Shown here in pieces: positions 14,430-16,711 of a DNA stretch of 16,711 nucleotides (the stretch's first letter is position 1; every line of letters begins with the position of its first letter). The notes under the pieces are model-generated. The model ran no database searches. It saw only the letters and a list, made by a program, of their open reading frames with translations, and was not told where the DNA came from. A program made the translations under genes and the position numbers. The DNA is from SLFT01 sp964493075 (GTDB taxonomy: Bacteria; Hydrogenedentota; Hydrogenedentia; Hydrogenedentales; CAITNO01), in assembly GCA_964493075.1 (NCBI GenBank), contig CAZBNU010000077.1, positions 1-16,711 of the forward strand. Direction: 5' to 3'.

Positions 14430-15269
14430 ATGGCTGACAAGAGTCTGTTGATCACCGGCGCAGGCGGATTTCTAGGCAGGTTTATCATTGACCGGTATCT
14501 CACGGAATATCCCCATACCCTGTACCTGCTTGAACACGGCGCCTTCCTCCAGAAACTGCGTGACCACATAGGCCAATCCTATCCGGACGCGGAAAGCAGC
14601 GGACGGGTCGTTATTTTTGAAGGCGATATTACCAAAGAGGGATTGGGACTGGACGACAGNNNNNNNNNNNNNNNNNNNNNNNNNNNNNNNNNNNNNNNNN
14701 NNNNNNNNNNNNNNNNNNNNNNNNNNNNNNNNNNNNNNNNNNNNNNNNNNNNNNNNNNNAAGGTGGACGGCCCCTACTACCTCTTTGAAACCATTGCGCG
14801 GAACCTGCATTTCATCATGCCCGACTGCGGCCCCGTAAAGTGCCACATTGCGCCGGTGGATTTTGTGACCGACGGCATGGTAGAGGTCTTTGAGAAAGAC
14901 GAAACCGCCACGGGCAAGGTGTGCTGCCTGATGGACCCCGACCCGGTCACCTACAATACCTTTGTTGATCTTGCCTGCCAACACTGGCCGAAGTTTAAGC
15001 CGCTGCTGCGCGTGCCTTTCGGCATCATGAAACCGGTGGCAAAGTGGTCCATTTTTGAAAAACTTTCAGGCATCCCCTTTGAGGCGTTCCAATATGGCGA
15101 TCAACCTATCGAATATGTCTTTGAAGAAAGTACGGAACGCCTTGCCAAAGTGGGGCTGCATTGTCCGCGACTGCCCGATTACATGGACGTGCTGGTGCGC
15201 TACTACAAAGAACACCTGCAGGACACAACCATACGTCGCGGCGACTGGCGGAATATACTCAAGCCTTGA
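14430..15269 (+). CDS. Extended SDR / NAD_binding_4-like reductase, interrupted by assembly gap
   Basis: The N-terminal part (14430-14659) shows a Rossmann fold with the NAD(P)-binding motif GAGGFLG at residues 10-16 and a GDI acidic turn after the third strand, as in thioester-reductase / fatty acyl-CoA reductase-like SDRs. The C-terminal part (14760-15269) has DGPYYLFETIARN and VDFVTDGMVEV, typical of NAD_binding_4 proteins, and a helical tail. The catalytic YxxxK must lie in the missing stretch. The true protein is likely longer than the apparent 279 residues, because about 100 or more residues of the family are absent between the two parts. GGAGG lies 7 nt before the chosen ATG; an in-frame ATG at 14364 lacks this. 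It may reduce an acyl or sugar substrate; lipid-related work is suggested only by lpxA 104 bp upstream. Confidence 0.72.
   Translation: MADKSLLITGAGGFLGRFIIDRYLTEYPHTLYLLEHGAFLQKLRDHIGQSYPDAESSGRVVIFEGDITKEGLGLDDXXXXXXXXXXXXXXXXXXXXXXXXXXXXXXXXXXKVDGPYYLFETIARNLHFIMPDCGPVKCHIAPVDFVTDGMVEVFEKDETATGKVCCLMDPDPVTYNTFVDLACQHWPKFKPLLRVPFGIMKPVAKWSIFEKLSGIPFEAFQYGDQPIEYVFEESTERLAKVGLHCPRLPDYMDVLVRYYKEHLQDTTIRRGDWRNILKP
14660..14759. other. Assembly gap (100 N)
   Basis: Exactly 100 undetermined bases, the conventional size for a scaffold gap of unknown length. It falls inside the SDR gene. The apparent continuity of the reading frame across it has no meaning. Confidence 0.98.
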
Positions 15270-15275
15270 CGACCT

Positions 15276-15300
15276 AGTAGGATTTTGAATCATACCTGCT
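15276..15300. terminator. Possible bidirectional terminator hairpin between SDR and sialidase-like genes
   Basis: AGTAGG (15276-15281) can pair with CCTGCT (15295-15300) through one G-U pair, with a smaller ATT/AAT inside. It fills most of the 29-bp convergent gap. The stem is short and asymmetric. It contains a single AGTAGGAT unit resembling those of the 12.7-kb array. Confidence 0.25.
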
Positions 15301-16270
15301 ATTGTAGACGTATTTTCGCCAGGTAGATGCAGGTCTTGCCTTCGTGGGAAGCGTAGTAACTGACCCAGAGCATGTCGTCGTGCCAGACCAAACCGGGGTA
15401 GCTGGTATCGCCGCCGCTGGGCAGTTCAATGATGGGATCATACCTGTCCAGCGTCAGCGGGCCGAGCGCCGTTTTGACAGGGTCGCCGTAGCGACGGCCT
15501 GCTGCCCACATCTGGCCATCGGGCAGGAGGATGAAATTCGGGCCGCCAATGGCGCAGCCGAGTTCATTGAATGTCCAGTCCTTGTAAGGCGGTTTGCTGC
15601 TGCCGAAAAAGGCATTGCGGCTGTCCCCTTCACGGCGTACCAGCGCCAGCATAGTGCCGTCTTCCTGAAAGCGCAGTGTGGTTTCGTTGGGTTTTCCGTC
15701 AACAGGGAGTTCCGCTAGGGGAGACCAGTCCAGACCATCCTTGCTCTGCATCAGGGTCAGCATCCACTCCGGCCTGTTTTCTACCGGACCGCCATAGGTC
15801 ACGCCATAAGCCGTGTCCCCATGCCAGGTGGTGCGCCAGAGCCAGTCCCCTTCCCGACAAACATGGACCGGCACAGACCAAACGACGCCATCCTCGGAAA
15901 AGGAGACACGCGGCCTGCGTCCCACCAATTTTTCCTCGCGATACACGGAACCGCCCATAGTCACCATCAACCGGCTGTCCGGCGTCAGACAGATTTTCGG
16001 ATCACGCAGGTCAATGCCCTCTTCCAGAAGCAGCGCACGCGATTCCCACGATTTCCCGTCGGGGGAAGCAATAATGCGGATGCCACCATCGCCTTTCACA
16101 TGCCCCGCCGCCTCGCGGAACACGCAATACCAGGTATCCTCATGACGTATCAGATCCGTGAAAGCGTTATGGTCTCCTTGATCCCAGATTTTATCTACGG
16201 AAACCACGGTTGGTTCCGCAAAAGCCAGTGTCGTGGCTGCAAACGCTGCAATACACCATAAAATGCGCAT
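15299..16270 (-). CDS. Secreted sialidase-like beta-propeller protein
   Basis: Protein of 323 aa with a signal peptide (residues 1-18, cleavage after AFA). Three Asp boxes (SxDxGxxW) are visible: SPDGKSW at 69-75, SEDGVVW at 125-131 and SKDGLDW at 176-182, spaced as blades of a six-bladed propeller. The segment YCVFREAAGH at 48-57 supplies an Arg that could act like the FRIP arginine of GH33 sialidases. Other candidate active-site residues are E195, R218, R259-R260 and Y291. It probably acts on sugars outside the cytoplasm, but substrate and even catalytic activity are unproven, as many Asp-box proteins are not sialidases. GAGGAG lies 8 nt before the ATG. It starts 18 bp after the symporter gene on the same strand, suggesting an operon. 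Confidence 0.75.
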   Translation of the reverse strand: MRILWCIAAFAATTLAFAEPTVVSVDKIWDQGDHNAFTDLIRHEDTWYCVFREAAGHVKGDGGIRIIASPDGKSWESRALLLEEGIDLRDPKICLTPDSRLMVTMGGSVYREEKLVGRRPRVSFSEDGVVWSVPVHVCREGDWLWRTTWHGDTAYGVTYGGPVENRPEWMLTLMQSKDGLDWSPLAELPVDGKPNETTLRFQEDGTMLALVRREGDSRNAFFGSSKPPYKDWTFNELGCAIGGPNFILLPDGQMWAAGRRYGDPVKTALGPLTLDRYDPIIELPSGGDTSYPGLVWHDDMLWVSYYASHEGKTCIYLAKIRLQ

Positions 16271-16288
16271 GATTATTTCTCCTCTTAT

Positions 16289-16711
16289 TTAGCGTCTTTT
16301 GAACACCGTCAACTTCGATATATCCGCCTTTGACGCCGGTGTCAACCAACTTATGATATACCCTGTGACAAAGCAACTGGTAATGCCGCAGAAGGTGTAG
16401 AGATAGCCATTGACGGCGCCAGTCTTCCAGAGGGTGAACATGACCACCACGCCGATGAGCGCGCCGGAGATGGCGCCGATGGCATTGGCGCGGCGGGTCA
16501 GCATGCCGAGCACGAACAGCCCGCCCAGCACACCCATGAACAGGCCGATGACCATGAAGAAGGTGTCGAGGAGTGACCGGATTTCGGGGTTGATGAAGAA
16601 CAGGCCGATGATGGTTCCCACTACGCCGGAGATAAGGCTTAATCCCCGCGCCCAGCGCAGGTAGCCTGTTTCGGTTTTACAGGTATTCCACGGGCGCAGG
16701 AAATCGGTCAC
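16289..16711 (-). CDS. Sodium:solute symporter (SSS family), C-terminal part, truncated by window edge
   Basis: The last 140 or so residues of an SSS-family transporter. Four hydrophobic helices are visible, including LISGVVGTIIGLFFI, FFMVIGLFMGVLGGLFVLGML and AISGALIGVVVMF. The glycine-rich G-x-L-x-G-LFVLGML-x-R segment and the preceding DFLRPW-type stretch are characteristic of SSS transporters near their C-terminal helices. The frame is open to the window edge, so the apparent GTG start there is not real and most of the gene lies outside. It is the promoter-proximal gene of an operon with the sialidase-like gene. This suggests uptake of a sugar or sialic-acid-type product; the substrate is not readable here. 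Confidence 0.85.
   Translation of the reverse strand: MTDFLRPWNTCKTETGYLRWARGLSLISGVVGTIIGLFFINPEIRSLLDTFFMVIGLFMGVLGGLFVLGMLTRRANAIGAISGALIGVVVMFTLWKTGAVNGYLYTFCGITSCFVTGYIISWLTPASKADISKLTVFKRR

Noticed and set aside
14364..15269. Reading the SDR as one continuous 301-aa protein from ATG 14364.
   Set aside because: The strong ribosome binding site favours ATG 14430, and the frame across the run of N is arbitrary.

Overview
The window looks like a metagenome-assembled or draft-genome fragment: a run of exactly 100 N sits inside one gene. It comes from a Gram-negative, didermic bacterium. LpxA indicates lipid A, and MenB plus MenA indicate menaquinone respiration. The mix of a soluble Hanks-type kinase, a secreted GHL6-like glycosidase, a sialidase-like secreted propeller and a sodium:solute symporter resembles PVC-superphylum or Hydrogenedentota-type heterotrophs. 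That placement is inferred from gene content only; no rRNA or marker tree is available here.

Layout. (a) 18-4275, plus strand: a membrane-bound PAS hybrid histidine kinase with a fused receiver domain, then a secreted GHL6-like glycosidase with a beta-galactosidase-trimerisation-like domain. (b) 4292-5191, minus: a small soluble Ser/Thr kinase. A divergent intergenic region separates it from a GT4 glycosyltransferase (5396-6613, plus). (c) 6738-10302, plus: a roughly 17-helix membrane protein of unknown family, menB, and a toxin-first PIN/small-protein pair. These converge on menA (10362-11249, minus). (d) 11503-12111, minus: a flavodoxin-like protein that unexpectedly carries a signal peptide. 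(e) 12348-13364: a 9-cysteine small protein (plus) converging on a membrane-anchored M23 peptidase (minus). (f) 13534-15269, plus: lpxA and an extended SDR / NAD_binding_4 reductase interrupted by the assembly gap. (g) 15299-16711, minus: a sialidase-like secreted protein preceded by the C-terminal end of an SSS symporter, probably one operon.

Functional threads. Envelope work is represented by LpxA, the M23 peptidase and the GT4 enzyme. Menaquinone synthesis is represented by MenB and MenA, on opposite strands and separated by the PIN module. Glycan use is represented by the GHL6-like enzyme, the sialidase-like protein and the symporter.

The most unusual non-coding signal is a class of short arrays with a 9-bp period at two of the four convergent gene junctions (10.33 kb and 12.69-12.76 kb). 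The units fold into long hairpins. They also run in phase with the adjoining reading frame, so a stop codon recurs every third codon (exactly at 12.7 kb; with one CGA replacing TGA at 10.3 kb). They look like bidirectional terminators combined with read-through traps. A second regulatory candidate is an inverted repeat in the menA leader that would pair with its Shine-Dalgarno sequence. No tRNA, rRNA, CRISPR array or insertion sequence was seen.
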